From positions 6,008,001 through 6,072,000 of the forward strand of contig NZ_CP114036.1 in NCBI RefSeq assembly GCF_026898115.1: a DNA stretch of 64,000 nucleotides. The letters run 5' to 3'. Shown here piece by piece: positions 48,727-58,062 of this stretch. The stretch's first letter is position 1; the number at the start of each line of letters is the position of its first letter. The notes under the pieces were generated by a model, which worked only from the letters and a program-made list of their open reading frames with translations, had not been told where the DNA came from and made no database searches. A program made the position numbers and the translations under genes. Source of the DNA: Streptomyces sp. S465 (lineage in GTDB: Bacteria > Actinomycetota > Actinomycetes > Streptomycetales > Streptomycetaceae).

Positions 48727-49965
48727 CTATTCAGCGGGTCCGACAGCTTCGGCCGGTCCGACAGCCGCCCGCACCCGGAACTCGCCCTCGGCGACGCGCG
48801 CCCGCAGCTCCTCGCCCTCCGTGACCTCGTCGGCCGCCCGCACCACCGAGCCGTCGGGGTGCTGGAGCACCGCATAGCCCCGCCGCAGCGTCGCGGCGGG
48901 GGAGAGGGCCACCACCCGGGCCTGGGTGTGGGCCAGCTCGGAGTCGGCCCGGTCCAGCAGGTGTCCCAGGCAGCGGCGGGCGCGCTCCAGCGCGGACGTG
49001 ATCTGCTCCTCGCGCTCGTCCACCATGCGGTGCGGCTGCCGCATACACGGCCGGCCCAGCGCGGCGGCCAGCCCCCGCTCCTCCCGGTCCAGCAGCCCGT
49101 GCACCGTGCGCAGCGCGCGCTCCCGTAGCTGCTGGATGCGCAGCAGTTCCTCGCCCACATCCGGCACGATCTTCTTCGCCGCGTCGGTGGGCGTGGAGGC
49201 GCGCAGATCGGCGACCAGGTCGAGCAGCGGCGAGTCCGGTTCGTGGCCGATCGCGGAGACCACCGGCGTACGGCACGCCGCCACCGCCCGCACCAGCTGC
49301 TCATCGGAGAACGGCAGCAGGTCCTCCACACTGCCGCCGCCGCGCGCCACCACGATCACATCCACGTCCGGCAGCGCGTCGAGCTCCTTGACCGCCTCGA
49401 TCACCTGCGGCACCGCGTGCACCCCCTGCACCGCCACATTGCGCACCTCGAAGCGGACGGCGGGCCAGCGCAGCCGCGCGTTCTCCAGCACATCGCGCTC
49501 GGCGGCCGAGGCGCGCCCGCAGACCAGCCCTATCAGCTGCGGCAGAAAGGGCAGCGGCTTCTTGCGGTCGGCCGCGAAGAGCCCCTCCGCCGCCAGCGCC
49601 TTCTTCAGCCGCTCGAGCCGCGCGAGCAGCTCGCCCACCCCCACCGGGCGGATCTCGGCGGCCCGCAGGGACAGCTGGCCGCGCGGTGCGTACCACTCCG
49701 GCTTGGCGTGCACCACGACCCGCGCGCCCTCGGCGACCGTGTCCGCGATTCGGTCGAAGACGGCGCGGAAGCAGGTGACGGTCAGCGAGATGTCGTAACT
49801 CGGGTCGCGCAGGGTCAGGAACACCACACCGGCGCCGGGGCGCCGGGACAGCTGGGTGATCTGCCCCTCGACCCACACCGCGCCGAGCCGGTCGATCCAG
49901 CCCCCGATCAGCCGGGAGACCTCGCCGACCGGGATCGGCGCTTCCGCGGACGTGTTGACAGCCAT
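48727..49965 (-). CDS. xseA: Exodeoxyribonuclease VII large subunit
   Basis: A 412-residue XseA. An N-terminal OB-fold (PIPVGEVSRLIGGWIDRLGAVWVEGQITQL, YAPRGQLSLRAAEIRPVGVG) is followed by the catalytic domain with IGLVCGRASAAERDVLENA, VDVIVVARGGGSVEDLLPFSDEQLVRA and VVSAIGHEPDSPLLDLVADLRASTPTDAAK. A long coiled-coil then reaches the C-terminal RRGYAVLQHPDGSVVRAADEV segment. Together with XseB it trims single-stranded DNA during repair. It is divergent from ispH across 62 bp. Confidence 0.95.
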   Translation of the reverse strand: MAVNTSAEAPIPVGEVSRLIGGWIDRLGAVWVEGQITQLSRRPGAGVVFLTLRDPSYDISLTVTCFRAVFDRIADTVAEGARVVVHAKPEWYAPRGQLSLRAAEIRPVGVGELLARLERLKKALAAEGLFAADRKKPLPFLPQLIGLVCGRASAAERDVLENARLRWPAVRFEVRNVAVQGVHAVPQVIEAVKELDALPDVDVIVVARGGGSVEDLLPFSDEQLVRAVAACRTPVVSAIGHEPDSPLLDLVADLRASTPTDAAKKIVPDVGEELLRIQQLRERALRTVHGLLDREERGLAAALGRPCMRQPHRMVDEREEQITSALERARRCLGHLLDRADSELAHTQARVVALSPAATLRRGYAVLQHPDGSVVRAADEVTEGEELRARVAEGEFRVRAAVGPAEAVGPAE

Positions 49966-50027
49966 GACCGCGAGGGTATCGGCCGTTACCGACAGACCCC
50001 CGGGTCATCGCCCCTACCATGGGGGAC

Positions 50028-51056
50028 ATGACTGCAACCTCCGCCCGCCGGGTCCTGCTCGCGGCCCCCCGTGGCTACTGTGCCGGTGTCGACCGTGCCG
50101 TGATCGCTGTCGAGAAGGCCCTGGAGCAGTACGGCGCGCCGATCTACGTGCGCAAGGAGATCGTCCACAACAAGTACGTCGTCCAGACGCTGGAGAAGAA
50201 GGGCGCCATCTTCGTCGACGAGACGGAGGAGGTGCCCGAGGGCTCGATCGTGATCTTCTCGGCGCACGGTGTCGCGCCGGTCGTCCATGAGGAGGCCGCC
50301 CAGCGGAAGCTGGCCACGATCGACGCCACCTGCCCGCTGGTCACCAAGGTCCACAAGGAAGCAGTCCGGTTCGCCAAGGAGGACTACGACATCCTCCTGA
50401 TCGGTCATGAGGGCCATGAGGAGGTCATCGGCACCAGCGGTGAGGCGCCGGACCACATCACCCTGGTCGACGGCCCCGACGATGTGAAGAACGTCGAGGT
50501 GCGCGACGAGTCCAAGGTCGTCTGGCTCTCCCAGACCACCCTCTCGGTCGACGAGACCATGGAGACCGTGGACGCGCTCAAGGAGCGCTTCCCGAAGCTC
50601 ATCAGCCCGCCCAGCGACGACATCTGCTACGCGACCCAGAACCGCCAGACCGCGATCAAGCAGGTGGCGGCCGAGTCCGACCTGGTCATCGTCGTCGGCT
50701 CCAAGAACTCCTCCAACTCGGTGCGGCTGGTGGAGGTCGCCCTCGGCGCGGGCGCCAAGGCCGGCCATCTGGTCGACTACGCGAGCGAGATCGACGAGGC
50801 ATGGCTGGAGGGCGTCAGCACGGTCGGCGTGACCTCCGGGGCCTCGGTGCCGGACGTGCTCGTCGAGGGCGTCCTGGAGTGGCTGGCCGAGCGCGGCTTC
50901 GGCGATGTCGAGGTCGTCCAGCCCATGCAGGAGTCCCTGACCTTCTCGCTGCCCAAGGAGCTGCGCCGGGACCTGCGGGCCGAGGCCGCCGCGGCGGTCG
51001 CGACGGGCGCGGCGGACGCGGCGGGCGCGGGCCGGCCGGAGGGGCCGCGGCGGTGA
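50028..51056 (+). CDS. ispH: 4-hydroxy-3-methylbut-2-enyl diphosphate reductase
   Basis: The last enzyme of the MEP isoprenoid pathway (IspH/LytB), 342 residues, yielding IPP and DMAPP. The three iron-sulphur cysteines are seen in AAPRGYCAGVDRA, IDATCPLVTKVH and DDICYATQNRQTA; other motifs are HNKYVV, FSAHGVAP, LIGHEGHEEVIGT and VVGSKNSSNSVRL. The second ATG (50028) is taken as the start because homologues begin there, though the first at 50019 is close. The stop overlaps the ppgK start (GTGA). Confidence 0.96.
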   Translation: MTATSARRVLLAAPRGYCAGVDRAVIAVEKALEQYGAPIYVRKEIVHNKYVVQTLEKKGAIFVDETEEVPEGSIVIFSAHGVAPVVHEEAAQRKLATIDATCPLVTKVHKEAVRFAKEDYDILLIGHEGHEEVIGTSGEAPDHITLVDGPDDVKNVEVRDESKVVWLSQTTLSVDETMETVDALKERFPKLISPPSDDICYATQNRQTAIKQVAAESDLVIVVGSKNSSNSVRLVEVALGAGAKAGHLVDYASEIDEAWLEGVSTVGVTSGASVPDVLVEGVLEWLAERGFGDVEVVQPMQESLTFSLPKELRRDLRAEAAAAVATGAADAAGAGRPEGPRR

Positions 51057-51844
51057 CGGACGGACAGGGGGGCACCGGGGCGTTCGCGGCGAAGGTGTTC
51101 GGCATCGACATCGGCGGTTCGGGCATCAAGGGCGCCCCGGTGGACCTGGGCCGGGGCGAGCTCGCGGAGGAGCGCCATAAGGTGCTCACCCCGCATCCGG
51201 CCACGCCCGACGCGGTCCTGGACGGAGTGGTGGAGGTCGTCCGGCATTTCGACTGGTCCGGGCTGCCGGTCGGGGTGACCTTCCCGGGTGTGGTGCGAGG
51301 CGGTGTCACCCTTACCGCCGCCAATGTCGACAAGGGCTGGGTCGGCACCGACCTGGCGTCGCGGCTCGGCGAGCGACTGGGCTGTCCCGTCACGGTGCTG
51401 AACGACGCGGACGCGGCCGGGGTCGCGGAGGTGGCTTTCGGCGCGGCCCGCGGGGTCAAGGGCACCGTGATCGTGCTCACCCTGGGCACCGGCATCGGCA
51501 GCGCGGTCTTCACCGACGGGCAGCTGGTCCCCAACACCGAGCTGGGCCATCTGGAGCTGGACGGCCACGAGGCGGAGAAGCGGGCCTCGACCAAGGTCAA
51601 GGAGGACGAGGACCTCAGCTGGTCGCACTGGGCGCGCCGGGTGCGCAAGTATCTCCAGCACCTGGAGATGCTCTTCTCGCCGGAGCTCTTCGTGCTGGGC
51701 GGCGGGGTGAGCCGTAAGGCGCACAAGTTCCTGCCGCTGATCGAGGGAGTCAGGGCCGAGATCGTCCCGGCGCGGCTACAGAACAACGCGGGGATCGTGG
51801 GTGCCGCGATGGCCGCGGCCGCTGCTGCCGGCGACGCCGGGTGA
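51053..51844 (+). CDS. ppgK: Polyphosphate glucokinase
   Basis: A 263-residue ROK-type kinase that phosphorylates glucose using polyphosphate (or ATP). Motifs: FGIDIGGSGIKGAPVDLGRG, FPGVVRGGV, VLNDADAAGVAEVAFGAARG, LTLGTGIGSAVF, NTELGHLELDGHEAEKRAS and VLGGGVSRKAHKFLPLI. GTG 51053 overlaps the ispH stop, with GGAGGGG upstream. Its last 95 bases are overlapped by the convergent DUF6542 gene. Confidence 0.94.
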   Translation: MTDGQGGTGAFAAKVFGIDIGGSGIKGAPVDLGRGELAEERHKVLTPHPATPDAVLDGVVEVVRHFDWSGLPVGVTFPGVVRGGVTLTAANVDKGWVGTDLASRLGERLGCPVTVLNDADAAGVAEVAFGAARGVKGTVIVLTLGTGIGSAVFTDGQLVPNTELGHLELDGHEAEKRASTKVKEDEDLSWSHWARRVRKYLQHLEMLFSPELFVLGGGVSRKAHKFLPLIEGVRAEIVPARLQNNAGIVGAAMAAAAAAGDAG

Positions 51845-52424
51845 TCAGCACCACCCGCCGTACGAGCACGATCACGGCGGTCAGCAGCGTCCCCGTGTAG
51901 AGCCAGCCGGCCTGCAAGGACAGCGCGGTGAACACCCCCACCGCCTGTCCGCCGAATCCCGCCGAACCCTCGTTGATCGGCAGCAGTCCGACCGTGTAGG
52001 CCAGCGGCACCGTCACCGGCCCCGCCAGCAGATCGGCGGGGCGCACCCACAGCCCGCAGGCCACGCACACCGGCAGGAAGAGCACGCTGTAGACGGTGGG
52101 GGAGCCGGAGCACAGCAGCGCGTCGAGGCAGCCGAGGACGAACATCGCGAGCGTGGTCAGCAGCCCCGCGCCCAGCCCGGTCAGCCGGGGGCTCGGCAGG
52201 GACAGCCCTCGGGCCCGGCGCAGCGCGGCGGCCGGCACGGCGGCGCGGCGGCCGGGCGGCCCCGGCCGCCGTGCCGCCGCCTGCCGCGGGGCCCTCGGCG
52301 CGCCGCCGGGGCGCCCACGGCCCCGCTCCGTCCTCCTGCCCCGGCCCGTATACGTATCGTCCGCGGCCGGGCGGGGCGACGGGGCCGCTGCCCGGCGGGG
52401 CGTACGCGTCCTGTAATGCTCCAC
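51750..52424 (-). CDS. DUF6542-type membrane protein
   Basis: A 224-residue protein with a long basic, disordered N-terminus (about 75 residues) and four or more hydrophobic segments: LTGLGAGLLTTLAMFVLGCL, SVLFLPVCVACGLW, LLAGPVTVPLAYTVGLL and YTGTLLTAVIVLVRRVV. This is the pattern of the streptomycete DUF6542 family next to ppgK and ychF. Function unknown. GTG 52424 is the likely start; a longer frame reaches 52562. Its final 31 codons (Arg/Pro/Ser-rich) lie antisense to the ppgK end. Confidence 0.75.
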   Translation of the reverse strand: MEHYRTRTPRRAAAPSPRPAADDTYTGRGRRTERGRGRPGGAPRAPRQAAARRPGPPGRRAAVPAAALRRARGLSLPSPRLTGLGAGLLTTLAMFVLGCLDALLCSGSPTVYSVLFLPVCVACGLWVRPADLLAGPVTVPLAYTVGLLPINEGSAGFGGQAVGVFTALSLQAGWLYTGTLLTAVIVLVRRVVLITRRRRQQRPRPSRHPRSPRCSVAAPGRSRP

Positions 52425-52610
52425 CTGACCAACGTAGGTGGCCGGAGCACAGGAATCCGGTCTTGGACACGCCCTTCGCAGGACCTTGGCAGTGTGTTCG
52501 ACGGATTGTCGGCCCGGCCGGGTGATCGGGGACGGCCCCGTAGACTGGTGGACCGGCCCCACCGGGGCTCGTCATCCGTCCTCACATTCTCGCTACGGGA
52601 AGTCGCCAAC

Positions 52611-53699
<1,089 letters not shown>

Positions 53700-53745
53700 T
53701 TGAGCCCGTGAACCGCTCTCCATTCCAGGAGCCGAAAGCCTGAAA

Positions 53746-53773
53746 AAGGGCTCACCCGCGAGGGTGAGCCCTT
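53746..53773 (+). terminator. Terminator after ychF
   Basis: A perfect 12-bp stem AAGGGCTCACCC (arms 53746-53757 and 53762-53773) is closed by a GCGA tetraloop. Confidence 0.92.
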
Positions 53774-53865
53774 GGGCGCTGGGGTTTTTCGAAACGGCGT
53801 GCCCACGACGCCGTACCAGCCTCGTCCTTCAGCAGCTGCGTCAAACGACGTAGCGCGGCATGATC

Positions 53866-54046
53866 TCGCGTGGTAGCGGTCGGCGTTCAGCGCCGGCATC
53901 CCGCCGCGGTCCCCTGGCCGCACGCCCAGACCGCGTAGCGCGCGGGCCGGCCGGGCGATGCGATCGAATGACTCGGACACGGGGCGTACCCGATCGCCGA
54001 AGACGGTGAGCGGCAGCCCTTCAATCAACTGGCCGGTTGCTCGCAC
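53866..54046 (-). pseudogene. N-terminal fragment of an AMP-binding acyl-CoA ligase
   Basis: Read on the minus strand from GTG 54046, about 60 codons match the N-terminus of acyl-CoA synthetases by eye: RATGQLIEGLPLTVFGDRV, ESFDRIARPARALRGLGV and RPGDRGGMPALNADRYH. Similarity stops there and the frame drifts into unrelated sequence; the catalytic ANL domain is absent from the window. Several family-typical positions are altered (Arg-Gly-Gly where RVG is usual). It is most simply a remnant of a deleted fatty-acid CoA ligase gene. The flanks 53774-53865 and 54047-54158 show nothing else. Confidence 0.55.
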
Positions 54047-54158
54047 CTGCTCGTCGGGTGCTGAGCTCAGAGGCGACAACGAGCCGTTTCGCCGAGACGG
54101 ACCAGCGCTGTCGGACTCCGCTTCCGTGCTCCGGGCGGCCGGCTGTACCCGGACGGGC

Positions 54159-54497
54159 TCACTGGGAGTCGTCGTGCTGTTCGGCTGCGGCGCGGCGGAA
54201 CTCCGCGTTGATGCGCTGAGCTTCTTCGAGCTGGTCCTCGAGGATGACGATGCGGCAGGCGGCCTCGATCGGCATGCCCTGGTCGACGAGTTCGCGGGCG
54301 CGGGCGGCGATCCGCAGCTGGTAGCGGGAGTACCGGCGGTGCCCGCCCTCCGAGCGGAGCGGGGTGATGAGACGGGCCTCACCGATGGCGCGGAGAAAGC
54401 CGGGCGTGGTGCCGAGCATCTCTGCTGCACGTCCCATGGTGTAGGCGGGGTAGTCGTCGTCGTCCAGACGACCACTGAGCGGATTGTCTGCCGTCAT
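54159..54497 (-). CDS. MerR-type helix-turn-helix protein
   Basis: A 112-residue DNA-binding protein with a single MerR-like winged helix: YTMGRAAEMLGTTPGFLRAI, LITPLRSEGGHRRYSRYQLR, followed by a short helical segment (RELVDQGMPIEAACRIVILE, DQLEEAQRINAEFRRAA). No effector domain or cysteine cluster follows, so it resembles the small BldC-like/MerR-like class. ATG 54497 follows GAGGTG. A strong hairpin lies in its upstream leader. Neighbouring cold-shock genes suggest, but do not show, a shared role. Confidence 0.85.
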   Translation of the reverse strand: MTADNPLSGRLDDDDYPAYTMGRAAEMLGTTPGFLRAIGEARLITPLRSEGGHRRYSRYQLRIAARARELVDQGMPIEAACRIVILEDQLEEAQRINAEFRRAAAEQHDDSQ

Positions 54498-54523
54498 TCT
54501 CACCTCGTTGAGCAACGCGTCGA

Positions 54524-54554
54524 GGGGCCCTGGTGCCGTATGCACCAGGGCCCC
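54524..54554. terminator. Perfect hairpin upstream of the MerR-like gene
   Basis: A perfect 13-bp stem GGGGCCCTGGTGC (arms 54524-54536 and 54542-54554) with loop CGTAT lies 27-57 bp upstream of the MerR-like start. It is either a terminator left from a lost upstream gene or a leader attenuator. Confidence 0.65.
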
Positions 54555-55082
54555 GAAGGAAATTCAACACCATCTGTCGGCCCTACTGCTGTGCCGACCT
54601 TCTGTTTTCCGCTACGCCGCCCGGGAAGGGCGGGACCGCGGGGATCGTGGATGCGTGACCGGGGACCACCTTCCGTTCCAAGGTCTTGCGGTACCCGGAC
54701 CGGTTCTCCGTGCCCGGGGATCCTGATGGCGTCCGCTTCCTCCGTTCTTCGCTGAGTCATCCACTGCTGGGTGCGTGCCCGGTGCGACTGCCGTCCCGTC
54801 GCCTTCCTTGGAACGACCTGGCTTCGCGACTGCGCAGCCGCACCGACCTGCGAACTTCATGTTGTTCTACCCGCCAGTTCGTGTCTGCCGGGTCTCGCCT
54901 GACTCTGTCTACGGAAGAAATCATAGCCAGGTAACTGACGAAAGTCTACTCTGGCGAGCATAGATTTTGACCTGTGGGGACCCTGGGCAACCCCTGCGGC
55001 ACCTCGGCCAGAGACGGTGGCACGTTCACCGCTGCGTTCAGTGGGGTCCAGTCGGCCGGGCAGGCGAATAAAATCGGCTCTT
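54555..55082. other. Gene-free region with lower GC
   Basis: No family-like protein can be read on either strand in this stretch; open frames are short. GC is visibly lower than in neighbouring genes. Near the end, TAAAAT at 55069-55074 lies eight bases before the next ATG and is a candidate -10 element for a leaderless transcript. Confidence 0.5.
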
Positions 55083-55463
55083 ATGTCGAACGCTGACGAA
55101 CTGCTCGTTGACGTGGCCGCCATGGTGGAATCCGAGCAGAGCAATCAGATGTCCCTGACCGTGGTCACCGGCGGAGCTGTCATCACCGGACGGTTGGCTC
55201 CCGAAGCCGTGTGGAGGCAGCGTGTGTCCGAGATCCTGAGGGACTCGGACCGCCTCGGCCCCTTCTCCGGCGTCTTCACCCACGATGAGCCGCAGGATCA
55301 GGACCGGCCTGCCCGCGGCGAGCCGCCCACGCATCTGCACTTCCACGTCGCCCGGATCCTGCAAGGCAGCATGGGCATCCCCGAGACGGGCGGGATGTAC
55401 CGTGTTGCGATCAAGGACGTCAGCGGCTGGACCGTTGGCGACTTCAGCTACTCCGACGCATGA
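55083..55463 (+). CDS. Small uncharacterised protein, possibly GvpU-like
   Basis: A 126-residue soluble protein: ADELLVDVAAMVESEQSNQM, SLTVVTGGAVITGRLAPEAVWR, THLHFHVARILQGSMGIP and YRVAIKDVSGWTVGDFSYSD. The alternation of short strands around a hydrophobic VTLTV-GG-I/V-G segment recalls the gas-vesicle accessory protein GvpU, but this is a tentative reading and no other gvp gene is nearby. No Shine-Dalgarno precedes ATG 55083, and a TAAAAT box sits eight bases upstream, consistent with leaderless translation. Confidence 0.6.
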   Translation: MSNADELLVDVAAMVESEQSNQMSLTVVTGGAVITGRLAPEAVWRQRVSEILRDSDRLGPFSGVFTHDEPQDQDRPARGEPPTHLHFHVARILQGSMGIPETGGMYRVAIKDVSGWTVGDFSYSDA

Positions 55464-55521
55464 GTCACGAACCCCCGGTCGGCCCGGGAGGCGCTGCGGT
55501 GCCGACCGGACGCTGAACCCG

Positions 55522-55559
55522 TTGAGGGCTCGACCGGAGCGTGCCGGTCGAGCCCTCAA
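55522..55559. terminator. Bidirectional terminator
   Basis: A perfect 16-bp stem TTGAGGGCTCGACCGG (arms 55522-55537 and 55544-55559) with a six-base loop lies between convergent genes. Confidence 0.93.
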
Positions 55560-55594
55560 TGCCGTCCTGGTCCCGGCTTCCGCCGTCCCGCCGG

Positions 55595-55903
55595 TTACCT
55601 GGGTGCGGGGGTGCCGAGCTGAGCCGACGCTTCCTCCAGCGGAGTGAGGCCGCGCGTGGGGGAGGTGTCGGGGAGGGGGCGGCACACGAAGCCGAGGCGG
55701 GTCATGGCCCTGGTGACTTCGCCGGCGGTGAAGTCACGACGGTCCTGCCCGGTGATGACCTCGCCCACCTGCTTCACGGGGTACTGGCGGCGGCCGATGA
55801 TCACGGACTCACCCGTGACGAGTTCGGGTGTGACGCCCTTCATCGACGCCAGCACTCCACTTTTGGTCAGGTCGAACGGGAAACGGGCGATGATGCAGCG
55901 CAT
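55595..55903 (-). CDS. Conserved small protein of the cold-shock locus
   Basis: A 102-residue protein of unknown function conserved in streptomycetes: MRCIIARFPFDLTKSGVLAS, MKGVTPELVTGESVIIGRRQ, YPVKQVGEVITGQDRRDFTA and GEVTRAMTRLGFVCR. The compact beta/alpha pattern lacks membrane segments. ATG 55903 follows GAGG; a longer frame upstream is not used. It lies downstream of the DEAD-box helicase in the same direction, separated by a hairpin. Similar proteins are, from general knowledge, found beside DEAD-box and cold-shock genes, so a cold or RNA-related role is inferred. Confidence 0.75.
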   Translation of the reverse strand: MRCIIARFPFDLTKSGVLASMKGVTPELVTGESVIIGRRQYPVKQVGEVITGQDRRDFTAGEVTRAMTRLGFVCRPLPDTSPTRGLTPLEEASAQLGTPAPR

Positions 55904-55961
55904 GGGTGCCTCATAGGTAGGAGGGAGAGGGTCTGACCGGGGATGCGGGTCAGCGTGAGAG

Positions 55962-56016
55962 GGCTCGAACCCCACGGCCCGGCCCTGCTCGTCGAGGCCG
56001 GGCAGGGCTTCGAGCC
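55962..56016 (-). terminator. Hairpin between the helicase and small-protein genes
   Basis: An outer stem GGCTCGAA (55962-55969) with TTCGAGCC (56009-56016) encloses an inner GCCCTGC (55982-55988) / GCAGGGC (56002-56008). It lies downstream of the helicase stop and may act as terminator or mRNA-stabilising structure. Confidence 0.6.
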
Positions 56017-56056
56017 GCCGGTACCGGGAATGGGCAGGAGCCCGATCGCGAACGTT

Positions 56057-57580
56057 CTAGGCTGCCGCGTCGGGGGCGGACTGCCGCTGAGCCGTGCGGC
56101 GCGCCGCACGGCCGGTCGGACGGTCCTCAGCGGTACGGCTGCGCCGACCGCGAGACGCGGGGGCGCCGCGCTCGGAGCGCTTGACCACCGGTGCCGTGAG
56201 GACGACCGGGATGCCCGACGGAGTCCGCGCACCGGTGATGCGGTTCAGTTCCGCTTCGCCCGAGCGGACCTGGGTGGTCCGAGGGCGGATTCCGGCGTCC
56301 GACATGAGACGGGTCGTGCCGCGGCGCTGGCCGGGCGTCACCAGGGTGACGACGAGACCGGACTCGCCGGCGCGGGCCGTGCGGCCTCCCCGGTGAAGGT
56401 AGTCCTTGTGGTCACTGGGCGGGTCCACGTTGACCACCAGGTCGAGGTTGTCGACATGGATACCGCGTGCCGCGACATTGGTCGCCACCAGGACCGTCAC
56501 ATGCCCCGTCTTGAACTGGGCCAGGGTCCGGGTACGCTGCGGCTGCGACTTTCCACCGTGCAGTGCGGCGGCCCGTACCCCGCTCTCCAGCAGGTGCCTG
56601 GTGAGCTGGTCGACGGCACGCTTGGTGTCCAGGAACATGATCACTCGGCCCTCGCGCGCCGCGATCTCCGTGGTCACCTGATGCTTGTCCGCGCCGTGCA
56701 CATGCAGTACGTGGTGCTCCATCGTGGTGACCGCGGCCGCGGACGGGTCAATGGAGTGGACCACCGGGTCGATCAGGTACCGGCGGACCAGAAGGTCGAC
56801 GTTGCGGTCCAAGGTGGCTGAGAACAGCATCCGCTGCCCCTCCGGGCGTACCTGCTCCAGCAGTGCTGTGACCTGCGGCATGAAGCCCATGTCGGTCATC
56901 TGGTCAGCTTCGTCCAGGACGGTGATGCCGACCTGGTCCAGGCGGCAGTCGCCCCGCTTGACGAGGTCCTTCAGCCGGCCCGGCGTCGCGACGACGACCT
57001 CCGCCCCGCCACGCAGCGCACCGGCCTGCTTGCCGATCGACATCCCACCGACCACCGTGGCCAGCCGCAGCCGCACGGAGCGGGCGTACGGAGTGAGCGC
57101 ATCGGCGACCTGCTGTGCCAGCTCCCGGGTGGGCACCAGCACCAGCGCCAGCGGCTGCCGGGGCTCGGCTCGCCGGCCGGCCGTACGGGCCAGCAGCGCC
57201 AGGCCGAAGGCGAGGGTCTTGCCGGAACCGGTGCGCCCGCGGCCGAGTACGTCACGACCCGCGAGGGAGTTCGGCAGGGTCGCCGCCTGGATCGGAAACG
57301 GTGCGGTCACGCCTTCGGCGATGAGCGCGGTCAGCAACTGCGGGGGCATCTCGAGATCGGCGAACGCCTCGACGGCCGGGAGTGCGGGGCTGATCGTCAC
57401 TGGCGCGGCGAACTCCCCCTGCGGTGCGGCGGGGCGGTTCCCGTGACCGCGTGAACGGCTCGGAGTGCCGGAGCGTTGGGAAACTGTGGTCTCCAAGCGG
57501 CTGCCGCCCTTTCGGGAACCCGAACTGCCGGTACGGGCATGGCCACGGGTGAATCGGTCGTTCGTACGTGTGCGGTTCAT
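56057..57580 (-). CDS. DEAD-box RNA helicase
   Basis: A 507-residue ATP-dependent RNA helicase. Motifs in order: Q-motif region PPQLLTALIAEGVTAPFPIQ, motif I GRGRTGSGKTLAF, Ia VPTRELAQQ, TPGRL, motif II VLDEADQM, III MLFSATLD, then domain 2 with RVIMFLDTKRAVD, VLVATNVAARGIHV and motif VI HRGGRTARAG. N- and C-terminal extensions are basic and Arg/Ser-rich, typical of cold-shock helicases that bind RNA or ribosomes. ATG 57580 follows GAGGAAGG. cspA lies just upstream in the same direction. Confidence 0.95.
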   Translation of the reverse strand: MNRTRTNDRFTRGHARTGSSGSRKGGSRLETTVSQRSGTPSRSRGHGNRPAAPQGEFAAPVTISPALPAVEAFADLEMPPQLLTALIAEGVTAPFPIQAATLPNSLAGRDVLGRGRTGSGKTLAFGLALLARTAGRRAEPRQPLALVLVPTRELAQQVADALTPYARSVRLRLATVVGGMSIGKQAGALRGGAEVVVATPGRLKDLVKRGDCRLDQVGITVLDEADQMTDMGFMPQVTALLEQVRPEGQRMLFSATLDRNVDLLVRRYLIDPVVHSIDPSAAAVTTMEHHVLHVHGADKHQVTTEIAAREGRVIMFLDTKRAVDQLTRHLLESGVRAAALHGGKSQPQRTRTLAQFKTGHVTVLVATNVAARGIHVDNLDLVVNVDPPSDHKDYLHRGGRTARAGESGLVVTLVTPGQRRGTTRLMSDAGIRPRTTQVRSGEAELNRITGARTPSGIPVVLTAPVVKRSERGAPASRGRRSRTAEDRPTGRAARRTAQRQSAPDAAA

Positions 57581-57797
57581 GCGGAACCTTCCTCGACGCG
57601 GCACGCATCAAGGAATTCCAGCGGCGCTGAGCAGCGCAGAGAATCGCAAGAACGGGCCACAAAATGCGACAGCGGATTCGGCCGGAGCGGAATACTCACG
57701 GGTTGAGGCGCTGAAAAGGTGACGCGATCCGGGTAGGGGAGGCCGACGCGTCGAGTGTGGCGTGATGGGGGGACCGCGCCATGCGCTGCAACGGGTC

Positions 57798-57824
57798 GGG
57801 GCCCGCACCCAAAGTGCGGGCCCC
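57798..57824 (-). terminator. Terminator after cspA
   Basis: A perfect 11-bp stem GGGGCCCGCAC (arms 57798-57808 and 57814-57824) with loop CCAAA lies just past the cspA stop. It separates cspA from the helicase gene, which therefore probably has its own promoter within 57581-57797. Confidence 0.9.
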
Positions 57825-57842
57825 AGCCTACGCGCGTCAGGA

Positions 57843-58046
57843 TCAGGCGGGAACGATGTTCTCGGCCGTCGGACCCTTCTTGCCCTGGGCGATGTCGAAG
57901 CTCACCTTCTGGCCTTCCAGGAGCTCGCGGAAACCTTGGGTGGCGATGTTCGAGTAGTGGGCGAACACGTCAGCGCCGCCACCATCCTGCTCGATGAAGC
58001 CGAAACCCTTTTCCGCGTTGAACCACTTCACGGTGCCAGTAGCCAT
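57843..58046 (-). CDS. cspA: Cold-shock protein CspA type
   Basis: A 67-residue single cold-shock domain: TGTVKWFNAEKGFGFIEQDG with RNP1 (KGFGFI), DVFAHYSNI with RNP2, and the typical ending GKKGPTAENIVPA. It binds single-stranded RNA/DNA and acts as RNA chaperone. AAGGAGAT precedes the ATG. A structured 5' leader lies upstream, in keeping with post-transcriptional cold control of the family. Confidence 0.96.
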   Translation of the reverse strand: MATGTVKWFNAEKGFGFIEQDGGGADVFAHYSNIATQGFRELLEGQKVSFDIAQGKKGPTAENIVPA

Positions 58047-58062
58047 ACGTCATATCTCCTTC

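Noticed and set aside
55083..55463. Firm assignment as gas-vesicle protein GvpU
   Set aside because: Only a loose pattern resemblance and no other gvp genes in the window; kept as uncharacterised.
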